Shown: piece after piece, positions 46,509-58,266 of the stretch
How positions within the stretch are numbered: the first letter of the stretch is position 1
Layout: each line of letters begins with the position of its first letter
Origin: Micromussa lordhowensis
Taxonomy: Eukaryota > Cnidaria > Anthozoa > Scleractinia > Lobophylliidae
Assembly: GCA_964020085.1 (NCBI GenBank)
Contig: OZ026608.1
Location: 19,170,444 to 19,234,443, forward strand
Direction: 5' to 3'
DNA length: 64,000 nucleotides
Position numbers and translations under genes: made by a program
The notes under the pieces: model-generated
What the model was told of the DNA's origin: nothing
The model's input: only the letters and a program-made list of their open reading frames with translations
Databases searched by the model: none

Positions 46509-47766
46509 AACAGTTGAAAAGATGCCGTATTCATGCAAGCATTGTAAAAAGTGCTTTAGCCAGTCATCAAATTGCAAGATACATGAACGAACTCACACAG
46601 GAGAGAAGCCGTATACATGCAAGTATTGTAATAAGGGCTTTAGCCAGTTATCAGGTTGCAAGATACATGAACGAACTCACACAGGAGAGAAGCCGTATAC
46701 ATGCAAGCATTGTAATAAGTGCTTTAGCCACTTATCAGGTTGCAAGATACATGAACGAACTCACACAGGAGAGAAGCCGTATACATGCAAGTATTGTAAT
46801 AAGGGCTTTAGCCAGTTATCAGGTTGCAAGATACATGAACGAACTCACACAGGAGAGAAGCCGTATACATGCAAGCATTGTAATAAGTGCTTTAGCCAGT
46901 TATCAGGTTGCAAGATACATGAACGAACTCACACAGGAGAGAAGCCGTATACATGCAAGCATTGTAATAAGTGCTTTCGCCAGTTATCAGGTTGCAAGAT
47001 ACATGAACGAACTCACACAGGAGAGAAGCCGTATACATGCAAGCATTGTAAAAAGGGCTTTAGGCGGTCATCACATTGCAAGATACATGAACGAACTCAC
47101 ACAGGAGAGAAGCCGTATACATGCAAGCATTGTCAAAAGTGCTTTAGCCAGTTATCACAGTGCAAGATACATGAACGAACTCACACGGGAGAGAAGCCGT
47201 ATACATGCAAGTATTGTAATAAGTGCTTTAGCCAGTTATCAGATTGCAAGATACATGAACGAACTCACACGGGAGAGAAGCCGTATACATGCAAGTATTG
47301 TAATAAGTGCTTTAGCCATTTATCACATTGCAAGATACATGAACGAACTCACACAGGAGAGAAGCCGTATACATGCAAGTATTGTAATAAGTGCTTTAGC
47401 CGGTCATCACATTGCAAGACACATGAACGAACTCACACAGGAGAGAAGCCGTATACATGCAAGCATTGTAATAAGTGCTTTAGGCAATTATCAAGTTGCA
47501 GGCGTCATGAACAAAAACACGCAAAAGACAGTTCGTTAAAACGCAAGCAGGATGGTCAGAACCTAAAACTTGGAATACATCTCCAGGAGCCAACAACAAC
47601 TCGTGCTAGCAAAGTGTCTGGTATGTTGATGTCGTCGATTGAAGAAAACTTAAGCCAAGTTGAAAGCCTGACTTGTTGGATTTGTCAGAAAGAATTTAGT
47701 AGGGAGCCATGTCTTATCCAACATTACGATGATCATATGAGATATAGCCAGATGACGCGTATGTAA
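46509..47766 (+). CDS. C2H2 zinc-finger protein, 12 tandem fingers (unit D)
   Basis: ATG 46522 to stop at 47766, 414 residues: 12 fingers plus the atypical C-terminal finger, exactly two fingers more than unit A. Fingers 2-6 are near copies with xLSG helices; then RSSH, QLSQ, QLSD, HLSH, RSSH and the terminal QLSS. All zinc ligands are present in the 12 fingers and all carry Cys in place of the core Leu. Finger-to-finger DNA identity is high enough that the other plus-strand frame also stays open for 355 codons, which is a by-product of the 84-bp period. No effector domain is visible. Tail residues differ slightly from A (SSIEEN for SSTEEN). Confidence 0.85.
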
Positions 47767-48303
47767 ACCTTGCCCTTTTCTTTTTTTTCGTTCTTGTTGA
47801 TAATAATGTTGGTTAGGTTAACCACGACGTAATTCTTTTTGTTAAAGTTGGTGTTTCAGGAATGTTGTTATTCCTTGAAGTAGTGAAATTTAGTTGTTCA
47901 CGAACTTTGCAATTTTTCTGTAGTTTGAGGCGCGTAATTTCCAGAGAAGAGTTTTCGTATGTTTCCCTTTTCTGGTTGAAAACAATCGAATTTAAGTTCA
48001 AAGGTTCCATCTGTTACTCTGCTTGTACAAAATGTTTTTTTTTTTAAGTTATAATAAACTTAATGCACAAAGGTAGATTGAGCGGTTTTCGTTTTAATGT
48101 TTTAATGAAAAGTAATTGGTTTTGCATCAAGTACCCTACACGATTGGCGCCAAACCAATCGTGGCCACTCGCAGACGTTTTCCCGCGCCTCGCGTCAGTT
48201 ACATTTAAGGTGATTCCTCAGTATTTCATTGCGCATCCCTACTGCGCACCATTTTCGCGCTACCAGCGTGCGCACATGAGTGCGTGCAGGTACTCAACCT
48301 AAG

Positions 48304-48611
48304 GTTGTGTTCTATTGGGATCAACCGTTTCAACCACAACCGGTTTGGGTTGATACTGTTGACGTTTCTCAATAGAACACTTTTCCAACCTTTTTCGGTT
48401 GAAACGCGGTAACTCCTGGGAAAAGTCCTTACATGAGCGACAATCACGCGACATAATCACGCAAATGCTTTTTCAACCGTTTCAACCTGGTTCGAGGCCG
48501 GTTGAAAAAGTTGATCAACCACACCAACCGAAAACGGTTTTTCCCAAATAGAACACGAAATATCCCAACCAACCCAACCAACCAGAAACGGTTGATCCCA
48601 ATAGAACACGG
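48304..48611. mobile_element. 308-bp inverted-repeat element with 6-bp target duplication
   Basis: Flanked by CCTAAG on both sides (48298-48303 and 48612-48617). All other units have the single-copy site (CTCAACCTAAGAGATTT). Ends: GTTGTGTTCTATTGGGATC and the complement of CCGTGTTCTATTGGGATC. The interior is rich in AACCGTTTCAACC-like repeats in both orientations. No coding capacity. A 6-bp duplication is compatible with Dada-type elements; the superfamily is not settled. Confidence 0.85.
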
Positions 48612-49409
48612 CCTAAGAGATTTCCCTCAAGCTAAGCTCAACAGCGAAAAAAATGCTTGTTTTCTCTTAAACGAGGATGGTGACCTATATTTTTTATTGC
48701 ATAATTTTAGTGTACAAATTATCCTTAAACACTTAAGACAAAAATTGTTCGTGAGGAAAAAAAGATATAGCTAAAAAACTGCACAAAACCGTCACTCTAG
48801 GATGCGAATTATGACCTCGAAAACAACGATTCGATTAACGTTATGAGCCAATGCTCTATGCGCCCAGGAATTTCTACCTTTAAAGTATTGATCTAATAAC
48901 CTTTAAAGTGCAACAAACCCCCAAAGTTTTTTCCGTTTATATAAATCTCCTGATTTTTCGGATCAACACTGCGAAAAAGTTGTCTTTGTTGTTATTTTGG
49001 TTAATTATCTACGAATTTTTATAGTCCGTAATCTTAGCCGTTTCCGCGGCCATGGCCGAGCAGTAGCGAAGAAGGTTCGAGTTGGCCTGTGACGTCATCG
49101 AAGGAATAACAATGTTTTGCTTCTAAGGTGGATGTATGTGGACATGCGACAGTGTGATTCAACATCGTTGCAGAATGCCAGGAAGATGTTGTTTTGGAGG
49201 GATTCGCAGTACAGCATTCTTGGGAGAGAGCAATTCACTAATGGTTGGAACGAACGCGCGGCCAAACATGGAATCGAGGCGTTTTGGAATAAAAACTTGT
49301 TTTCGTGCAAACTTTGGCCAATTAACTGGCCAACTTACGTTGAAATTATCGGTCATGTAAACGCGATTTCTTTAATGCGACAGTTTCCTGACTGCTATTT
49401 TCATTGGGG

Positions 49410-50960
49410 ATGAGTTCGAGTTCAAATATTAACTGCTGTGTTCCTCTTTGCAACCAGAGAGGAACCGTAGACGCCAAAGGAAAGAGAGTCGGCTTCTTCA
49501 ATTTTCCGAAAGATCCAAACCTTCGAGCTCAATGGCTGCAGAAGATTCGAAGAGACGTTAGAACGGAATTCAAACTGACGGAAATTACAAAAGTTTGCTC
49601 ACTGCATTTCCTGAAAGCGGAATCAAAAAAGGCCTTGGAGGAAAGAAGATGAGTGTAGACATCACCGCAGTTGCTTCGAAATTTGCATGGCGCACTTCAC
49701 CGCGAAAGAGACCGCCGCCGTCTGCAAGAGTATTTTCACCGAAGAAGAGCAAGCGTCGACTGGGAGAATCAGTCACGGTGAGTAGCGACATAACATCCGA
49801 AGCGGACGATACAGTTTCTCTCGAAACAGGTCGAAATCGTCACAAGATTCATGCGAGTCATTACGATTCTAGTTGTTACAAGCTCAAGAGGAAACTGCGT
49901 GGTTAGATGAGGAAGTATCAATTTAAAAGAGAAACTAGGAAATACAGAAGCCCAATTGAGAAATGCCTAGGCAGAAATTAAGGGTCAACTCGAGGAGAAC
50001 GGAGAATTAAAGTCACGCATTTTTTGTATAGATAATCTGTCTGGAGATGAATCTATTTCGTTTTACACTGTGTTTCCAAACTTGCAGTTATTCCATGCCT
50101 CGCTGGTATACTTAAACCCAGGGGAAAACGGACAAAACATCCGCTACTGGCGTTCGACCAACAAAAAGGTCCATGGACATCATTACGATGGGGACAACCA
50201 GAAAAACAAACCTGGGCGAAAGACAACTCTGAAACCAGAAGATGAATTTTTTTTAGTCATGTGCCGATTGCTACAAGGGTTTAATGAGGCACATTTGGCA
50301 TTTTTATTTGGCATCTCTTAGCCTACAGTCAGCAGGATTTTTGTTTTCTGGATCAACTTTACGTATCTTAGCTTCGTTTTGGCACTATAAATATTTGGCC
50401 CAACCAAGAGGAAGTTGATAATATCCCAAGACACGAGTTATCCTTGACTGTACAGAGATAAAATTCCAAATACAAAGCAGCCTGCTCCTAAACAGCAGAT
50501 TATTCAGTTTCTACAAGAATCACACCGCTCTGAAAACAGTGAAAAGACTTATTGGAATAGCCGCCTTTCAGGGGCAATAACATTCATAAGTGAGCTTTAC
50601 GCTGGCAGCATCTCGGACAGAGAGATTGTTGAAAGGAGTGGCATCCTAGACCTACTGTTTAATGAGTGTGACGACGTAATGGCCGACAAAGGTTTCACAA
50701 TCGACGACCTACTCCCTCTGGGAGTCTCTTTGAATATTCCCCTATTTCTTGGGCAATCTCAGCAAATGCCAGCCGAAGATGTGGTTAAAACACAAGTCAT
50801 TGCTTCCTTACGAATCCATGTAGAGAGAGCTATTTATAAAATTAAAAATTTCCAATTTGGGACAGAATAACACAGTTAACTTCTATTCCTCTAGTCAACC
50901 AAATGTGGACGGTCTGTAGTTTCTTATGTAACGTTCAGGATCCCATTTTATCTGAATAAT
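49410..50960 (+). pseudogene. ISL2EU-type transposase, unit E (several lesions)
   Basis: The THAP domain begins at ATG 49410 and loses frame at a 1-bp deletion near 49607, just past VCSLHF. The intron has a good donor (ACG|GTGAGT near 49779) and the GATTCTAG acceptor at about 49873. Downstream, this copy still has GAA at the codon where unit A has its stop. It also shows TAG in the helix-turn-helix (about 50322), a 26-bp deletion near 50420, and frame changes around the catalytic motifs. The lesions differ from C and D, so decay was independent. Confidence 0.85.
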
Positions 50961-51313
50961 AATCTAAGGACTCACAACATAATCACAAACACTGGCTACT
51001 CCAAGTTAAAGTTTTTCATTGTTTTTTTTTTTTTAGTCTCTGAACAATCTTGTTGCAGTTACAAAAATATGACTAAATATCAGTTGTATCAGTTGCCTTT
51101 TTCTTGTCTACATTAAATAATTATTACTTCCTGTTGATTGTATAGGCCCGTGTTAAACATATAAAGGTTTTGTTAGCATAACAACGTCATTAGCAACAAC
51201 ATTATTTTCGTCAACTGACATATACGCCTGTGGTTTAATGGATTGGGGATGAAACCCCAAGAAGAAACCTCCATCAAGCCCAATACATGCATAAGTGTAC
51301 ATAACATTTGGGC

Positions 51314-52006
51314 TTACAAGGCTTCAAGAATGGCAAAATCAATGAAATGTTCATAATAGTACAAACCTAGCTTGCCTTCTAGTTCATGCCAGTACTGGGG
51401 ATCAAAGGGGATTCTTTCTATTGACATTCCCTTCTTGGTGTACACCACAAAATCACACCACTTGGTACCCGTAATTCCCATTTGACCTTGTACCTGTGCA
51501 TAATAAGGATGGGTAATTTTCAGTTTGCACTGTCCATAGACGTTTTCACAACAGAAGTTGCTGTCTGAGCAAGCATCTAGTGGCGTTACAAGAAACTTCG
51601 TCTTAGGACATTTTACTTCGAGTAATCCAAACGGTTCTGTGCAACCTGGATCGATTACTTTCTCGTCAGGCGTACAGGCCAGGGTTGGTTCTTTTTGGGA
51701 CACAACAAGGCCACATTTATAAACGTCAACTGGCATTGATCTATTGTTCATATGCTTCATGTAGGCATGTATTGCTTCTGGCTCGTACATAATCCCGTGA
51801 CTTGTATCCCTTGAAGTGAAAGCTTTGGGATGTACAAGAGTGTTAGGAAAATTTTGATGGTTTCTTTGTCGGTGAAAAATTAAGTAAAAATTTGAAGCTG
51901 TAAATCGGAATCGACGTTCGGATCTCCACAGCTCACTACTGGCTTGATCACTTGTGGCGCCCTCTAAAGCTTTCACAAACCGTATGCGCAAAGGTGACAT
52001 AACCAA
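51314..52006 (-). CDS. YqaJ-type nuclease of ISL2EU element, unit E (best preserved)
   Basis: 230 codons without a break and without the compensating insertions of C and D, so it probably shows the ancestral protein. Landmarks are MYEPEA, Asp in TPDEKVID, E-x-K in GLLEVKCP, and YYAQVQGQMG followed by TKWCDFVVYT, the WCDFVV motif typical of this nuclease fold. It ends FAILEAL. The start MVMSPLRIRF is four residues longer than C and D. The family degrades or cuts DNA with two metal ions bound by the Asp, Glu and Lys set; why ISL2EU elements carry it is not established to my knowledge. It converges with the dead transposase at 3' ends 350 bp apart. Confidence 0.8.
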   Translation of the reverse strand: MVMSPLRIRFVKALEGATSDQASSELWRSERRFRFTASNFYLIFHRQRNHQNFPNTLVHPKAFTSRDTSHGIMYEPEAIHAYMKHMNNRSMPVDVYKCGLVVSQKEPTLACTPDEKVIDPGCTEPFGLLEVKCPKTKFLVTPLDACSDSNFCCENVYGQCKLKITHPYYAQVQGQMGITGTKWCDFVVYTKKGMSIERIPFDPQYWHELEGKLGLYYYEHFIDFAILEAL

Positions 52007-52968
52007 ATAAGGTGGCTAAACACAATTTTCGATACCTGTGTGCCATCCACCTTTTTCTCGAAAACCCTTGATCCTTTGGTCGCTAAAAATGGCAGAAAGC
52101 AAAGTAACAACATACACCTCGGTTTTTTAATAGTTAAGCTGACGAATGTGCCGTTGTCATGGCAACATGAATAAATATAAACAGGTCTTTTATTATTACA
52201 TTGTTTTATTTCAAGTTTACAGGAAAGTCACTGTAATAATAATAAAAAAAAAATAAATTAAAAAAAATAAACAAACAGGTCATTAAAATCTGTTTTGTTT
52301 ATTTGCAATTCTTCCAGAGCAGGTTATATTGCCACTTGATGGGGTTACCGGTTTTCCTTGCTGCGCAAAAACTAACATCTCTAAATTCCAATTCGACCAG
52401 GATAGAGGGCCGACTTCCTCTCTAAATATTGTAATATTTGTTTATTTATCTTTTTCCCTGCTTTCCTTGGGAACGAAAAATCTTTCAGAAGCAAATTAGA
52501 CTAGCGTGGTTCTCGGTAGACTGCGTCGCAGTCTAAACCGCCACTATAGAACGTTTTTACTGTCACGCAAACAAAAAAAAATCGAAAACCCCATCAGTGG
52601 ATACAGTCAAGAAATTGTGACCTTACTGGGCCTAAATAAAGAAGACACTTCTCCAAGTTTTAGGTCTACGCGTTTTCCCAAACCGCAGATATTCGTCGAA
52701 ATTTCCAGAGCTCAGTATGGAAACGCCATGTTGGTGCACATAACATGGCGGCCGGAAAATGGTGTAAACATCTGGAACTTACACTGGCTATCTAGGCGAC
52801 TGACTATCTGTACTTAACAAACCAGCATTTACATAAGCACTTTTCCCAATGCTCTCACTTCTAAAAAGGCTACAAATCATGAGATAGGTCAGTGGCACCC
52901 CCTCCCCCCCCGCCCCCCCACCCCTTAACTTAAGGTCTGGATCTGCCACTGTAGGTAAATATTTCTCG

Positions 52969-53004
<36 letters not shown>

Positions 53005-53154
53005 CAAAGTGCTCTGGTTTCCAAACGAAGCACGCTATGGAGCTGTAAAATTGTAAACAGATATAAATTTATCGTCTCTTATGCCTCATAAGGATAAAAA
53101 CTACGATGGCCATTTAGTTTTGGAGTTTAGAAAGGGGTGACGCTGATAGCTTTT
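52007..53154. other. Unit E transposon flank with private sequence
   Basis: Includes GGTGGCTAAACACAATTTTCG (as in C and D), an AT-rich low-complexity part (52190-52275), the common flank to about 52530, then 600 bp private to E with a C-rich run (52902-52925). Frames of up to 103 codons here show no domain. Confidence 0.45.
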
Positions 53155-56100
53155 GTGTCACCTCCGGCTCGGAAAGAATGTACATACCCAGTTCCCAGTC
53201 CTCACCTTAAAATTCTACGGTTGAGAGACTGGGATCTACTGTAATCACCGTAATGGTGGCCTACTTGTGAGTCGAAGATCTCGTCGCTGGTTTATAAAGG
53301 TAAGAGAGTCTATAAGAATTCCTTTTCCATGTCTATCTAAGTTAAAGAACACGGTCTTCACTTCTTTTCATACCATGGAATATAGAAATGAAGAGTCTGT
53401 GTTTTATAATGAAGAAATTTACCATAAACTGCCTCTCTTGGCCCTGAGCTCATACAACCTCGTAAGGGTTTTTAGATGGGCTTATAAGCGGAGGGATTTA
53501 TACCCGAGGGGGCTTATTTCAAAACAAACTATAGCTGTGTTGCTTGAAATAGGTTTCAGCTACTGGTTGCAGAATACCCGGCCACTTCATTTACATGTGT
53601 TGGTGTGTTTTGAAGGACGAGCTATATAACAATAGTTGCTATTCTTATCCAATGAAATGCAAATCTAACCACTGGTTTTTACCTAAGCTTTTAATGAAAC
53701 GTACTAGTAAAACGAAATCAAGGCAAGGAAAGCTTAAAGGGAACTTATGTCCGAAGGAGGGGGAGGGTTATAACTGGATGAATTTGTTGGTTTACAAGTA
53801 GACCCTACAGTGTAGGCCTCTTTATTTTCTATCATTGTTTTCCCATGATTCAAGGGATTAAAACTAGCAGTGATCATGAATTACAAAAGTATGATGGTCT
53901 TAGGAATGAGTATTGAATTGTTGTAGTTACTATTGATTTTATTTTATTTATGATAAAATGTCAACTGGTCACTATAAAATTCAGACTATAGACTGCAGAG
54001 TTCAGACCGGGGGCAACGTTTAACAATTATTCATCAAAGGTAAAGTGCATATTCCCTGAGAGGAAGTCCAAGGGGAATATTCACGATTAATAAATTCTCA
54101 GCTCGGACTATTGCATTTCGAGCTTTTTGATTGGCTAAAAAACTCTGACTATGAGCCAATAGTCGAAGTTTTATGTCATATGGAAAATAGTGCGCCAAGG
54201 TTAAAAAATTTTCCACACAAAGTTTTCAACTTCAGCCCTCTGTAATAACCGAAATAAAAATCGGCGGCAAAACCTGGTTTGAGAATTTACTAAAACAATT
54301 ATTCCGTTCTCCCTTGTTGGATATGAAGTGATTATAAGCAACTCGCGCTACGCGCTCGTTGGTTATTTTATCACTTCATATCCAACTCGGGCTCATCGGA
54401 ATAATTGTTATATATTCACAAGGCTGAGGTAAATAATAATTGTTTCAGTTTAATTACTCAGGTAAGCATAGGCTAATAAGTACAAGGATTCAAAAAAAGC
54501 ATTTTCTACAGTGGAGTTTACACATGCATCGTGACTCAGGATATAAGTGTAAACTGCAATTGTAGCCTTACAATTGTAAACTAACAGTGATAAAGAACTA
54601 AAAATCACTAACTTTGATAAAGAATTACAAAAGTGACAACTGCAATGACAAGCTTTGGTATGATGGTATTGAGGAATGTCTTTTAAATACATTCATAAAA
54701 TGTGTTGAATTGTGGCAGTTGCTATTGGTTATATTTCATTTATAAAAAAATGTCAACTGGTCAGTGTAACATGCAGACTACAGACTACAGGCAGACTATG
54801 GACTGCAGACTAGGAACCAGGGTTAAAATGCAGTGTTATTTCCATTATCGAGTGCTAACGGTAAACAGGTGAAACAAGCCGTTATTCAAGCTAATGAGAG
54901 TGAAAGTCTCCACTCTGGGTAGCCTGAATTGCAACACCATTACTCTGAATATTATGTAGGTTGGCCTAAATAACACTTTGGTTTGTGTGTTTACAGTTAA
55001 TGTTCAATAATGGAAATGGAATAATGAAAATGGAAATGTAAAGCAGTTTCAAAGTCTAGAATTGGCAGTCTCATTTCACCCTCAGCAGTCTGGAGTGTCC
55101 ACAGTCTGCATGTTACATTGACTGAGATGAAAATGTAAAAGTGCTCCCACTAGTTTAAACAGAGTTCTTTTTGAGAGTGCAATGCACACAGCTTATGTCA
55201 TCATTAGCCATTTTTGTGTCTGTGCAGTAGCTCACTTTTTGCCCAAGTGAAAAGACAAATTTTCATAACTAAAAATACTTAGTTCTGCCACAGAATTAAC
55301 AATTAGACCCCAAGTGGTGTGTCGTTTTCTTGAAGGAATTCTGATGTTCTTTGAGAAAGGGTTGGCAAACCAAAACACTAAGTTTATAATCCATGATGTC
55401 GTAACTGAGCACATGACCTAAGAGACCTAAGAGTAAGACCTGTTTGAAACCCATTTCTGAGAAAAAATTGAGCTTTATTATAAAGCAAAATACAAAAAGG
55501 CCTACGATCATGCTTAGTTTTTTTTGTAAAGCCCTCAAAGGATAAGAGAACACTAGAGAAGCTGGCAGAAATGCAACTCTGCTGATTGTGTTTTATGTGA
55601 CATTTCTGTCCTGCAATTGTGTTGCCTGCTTTATAACAGACAAAATGATGGTCAAGCCTTTTTTATTTGGAAACTAGTATATTTAACTAGTACCACCACT
55701 CAGTCAGTGTTTAAACAATAGTTTTAAGCAAAAAAACACTTATCGCTGATTTTAAGTGTGTTCTGACAAAAACAACAGTGAATGGTTAAGGGTTATCTAC
55801 AGAATACAGTGTAATGAGAGCTATTCAAATAACTGGTCAAATTGTAGAACTAATGTGCAGTGAGAATGCTGTTATAATGTATTGTTTTTGTTAAACATTT
55901 GACATCAGTGATGTAACTTTATAGCAAATTACATGTAGCCATGATTAGCTCCCATTGAGCAGAAAATCTCGGTAGACAGAAAATCTTAAGTTTTACCTGC
56001 TTGATCCAATAAAAATCTGTGAATTCTTTGTCTATTCAGTTTTCACAGTTAATCAGTGATATGTAGGCAAATGTACAAGTGAAACATAAACTTTAATTAC

Positions 56101-57012
56101 CTACAGTACAATTCCACAAGTTGATATATTTGCACCTCTTTGAGGGAAGTAACGGAGAATAAATTGTTCTGTTGTAACATTTGAAGATGTAAGATTATGC
56201 AAAAGAAGTTTACACAAGTTCAATGAAGTTAATGATTAAACTTAGTGTATTAAAAACTGATTTCCCTATCCTATTCAACTTTATACCTTATCAGGACAAA
56301 ATGAGTACTGATCAATTTAAGCTCAGTTTAAATTGAAATTTGTTAACTACAAAATGACATAATTGTGACCATACAAAAGGAAGGTAAAACGTTAAATCTG
56401 CCTTCTAGTCTAGTGGCTAGGCAGGCACACATCTTTCATTTCGGTTGCTTGAGGCAACGAGGAGTATTTGTACTCCCCCATAGATGAGATTTTAGTCCAT
56501 CACAATTTTGACCCTATCATTTATCAGATGATTCTGTATGTTTGTATTAATTACAAGCTCCAAGCTTCCAGATTTGCAGAACAAGTTTACAGCCACGTAA
56601 AAAAAAAAAAAAAAAAGATTCTTTGCTGTGATAACTTACACTTTCATGCAATCTAAAAGTTTTGGATAAGTTTGCAACCAGTGTGTGGCTAGGTAGTGCT
56701 CTTCCTAAAAGTGCTCTTCTTAAAAGGGTTCACTCATGCAGACCACTTGTTTTTAAATTTGGCGAAAAAATAAGCAAGAAAGCGGCGTGTTACCTTAGCT
56801 TGAAATTACTCATGCCCCTACCCCTACATTAGAGCCCTGAGGCATACTAACAGGGACTTTCACGGATATGGAGGCTTACAATCAGAAAATCACTAGGAAC
56901 GCTCTGAAAACATGTAAATCGCATGAATTAAGTCGGGTATGCAATGGGCTACCTGTTAAATAACAACCTAATGTGATATTTTCTTTTTCTCTTTCATCGT
57001 CCATATTGACAG
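53155..57012 (+). repeat. Unit E spacer
   Basis: Exon block (donor G at 53300), TTATAAGCGG block, an insertion at about 54079-54413, CAGACT block, then the stretch shared with B and C up to the finger exon acceptor. An A run of about 17 lies at 56599-56615. No gene is supported. Confidence 0.5.
54079..54413. mobile_element. Foldback insertion private to unit E
   Basis: Interrupts GAATATTCA-C...AATATTCACAAG, which is continuous in A, C and D. The right half is a strong hairpin (54294-54409): arms with GTTGGATATGAAGTGAT around CTCGCGCTACGCGCTCG. TAAATTCTCA and its complement (54089 and 54281) add a second inverted pair. Confidence 0.6.
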
Positions 57013-58102
57013 GAGAGTTGAAAAGATGCCGTATTCATGCAAGCATTGCAACAAGTGCTTTAGCCGATCATCAGTTTGCAAGGAACATGAGCGAACTCAC
57101 ACAGGAGTTAAGCTGTTAACATGCAAGTATTGTAAAAAGTGCTTTAACCAGCCATCACATTGCAAGAAACATGAACGAACTCACACAGGAGAGAAGCCGT
57201 ATACATGCAAGCATTGTAATAAGGGCTTTAGCCGGTCATCAAATTGCAAGATACACGAACGAACTCACACAGGAGAGAAGCCGTATACATGCAAGCATTG
57301 TAATAAGCGCTTTAGCCGGTCATCACATTGCAAGCGACACGAACGAACTCACACAGGAATGAAAGCATATTCATGCGAGCATTGTAAAAAGTGCTTTATC
57401 CAGTCATCAGAGTGTAAGATACATGAACGAACTCATACAGGAGAGAAGCCGTATACATGCAAGCATTGTAAAAAGTGCTTTATCCAGTCATCACATTGCA
57501 AGCAACACGAACGAACTCACACAGGAGAGAAGCCGTATACATGCAAGTATTGTAAAAAGTGCTTTAGCCAGTCATCAGCTTGCAGGAAACACGAACGAAC
57601 TCACACAAGAGAGAAGCGGTATACATGCAAGTATTGTAATAAGTGCTTTAGCCAGTTATTCGATTGCAAGATACATGAACGAACTCACACAGGAGAGAAG
57701 CCGTATACATGCAAGTATTGTAATAAGTGCTTTAGCCAGTTATCACATTGCAAGATTCATGAACGAATTCACACAGGAGAGAAGCCGTATACATGCAAGC
57801 ATTGTAATAAGTGCTTTAGGCAGTTATCAAATTGTAGGCGTCATGAACAAAAACACGCAAAAGACAGTTCGTTAAAACGCAAGCAGCATGGTCAGAACCT
57901 AAAACTTAGAATACATCTCCAGGAGCCAACAACAACTCATGCTAGCAAAGAGTCTGGTATGTTGATGTCGTCGACTGAAGAAAATTTAAGCCAAGTTGAA
58001 AGCCTGACCTGTTGGATTTGTCAGAAAGAATTTAGTAGGGAGCCATGTCTCATCCAACATTACGATGATCATATGAGATATAGCCAGACGACGCGTATGT
58101 AA
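57013..58102 (+). CDS. C2H2 zinc-finger protein, 10 tandem fingers (unit E)
   Basis: ATG 57026, 358 residues, acceptor at 57012. Ten fingers plus the C-terminal atypical finger. The first fingers (RSSV with CKEH, then QPSH) match unit B; the rest are RSSN, RSSH, QSSE, QSSH, QSSA, QLFD, QLSH and the terminal QLSN. One linker has TREKR in place of TGEKP and one has TGMKA, so linker capping is altered. Finger 8 has Phe at helix position 2 where Ser is otherwise fixed. Cys stands at the core Leu position throughout. All C2H2 ligands appear present. This is the intact counterpart of the interrupted unit B gene. Confidence 0.85.
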
Positions 58103-58266
58103 ACCTCGGCCTTTCCTTTTTTTTTCGTTCTTATTTATAATAATGTTGGTTAGGTTAACCATGACGTAATTCTTTTTGTTAAATATGGTGCTTCATGAAT
58201 GTTTTTGTTGTTTGAAGTAATGAAATTCTTTTTTTCTGTAGTTTGAAGCAAACGTAATTTCCAGAG

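Larger units (their letters stand above)
36893..48206 (+). repeat. Tandem unit D (with LINE)
   Basis: Leader, transposase pseudogene, nuclease, foldback, exon block, spacer, LINE, finger gene. It is nearly identical to unit C to about 42350, then more like unit A, including the shared LINE insertion. The unit therefore looks mosaic. Confidence 0.85.
48207..58266 (+). repeat. Tandem unit E
   Basis: Leader with a 308-bp insertion, transposase pseudogene, intact-looking nuclease, exon block, spacer with a foldback insertion, finger gene. It ends abruptly in the finger gene's 3' region at a LINE junction (58267). The finger part is closest to unit B. Confidence 0.85.
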
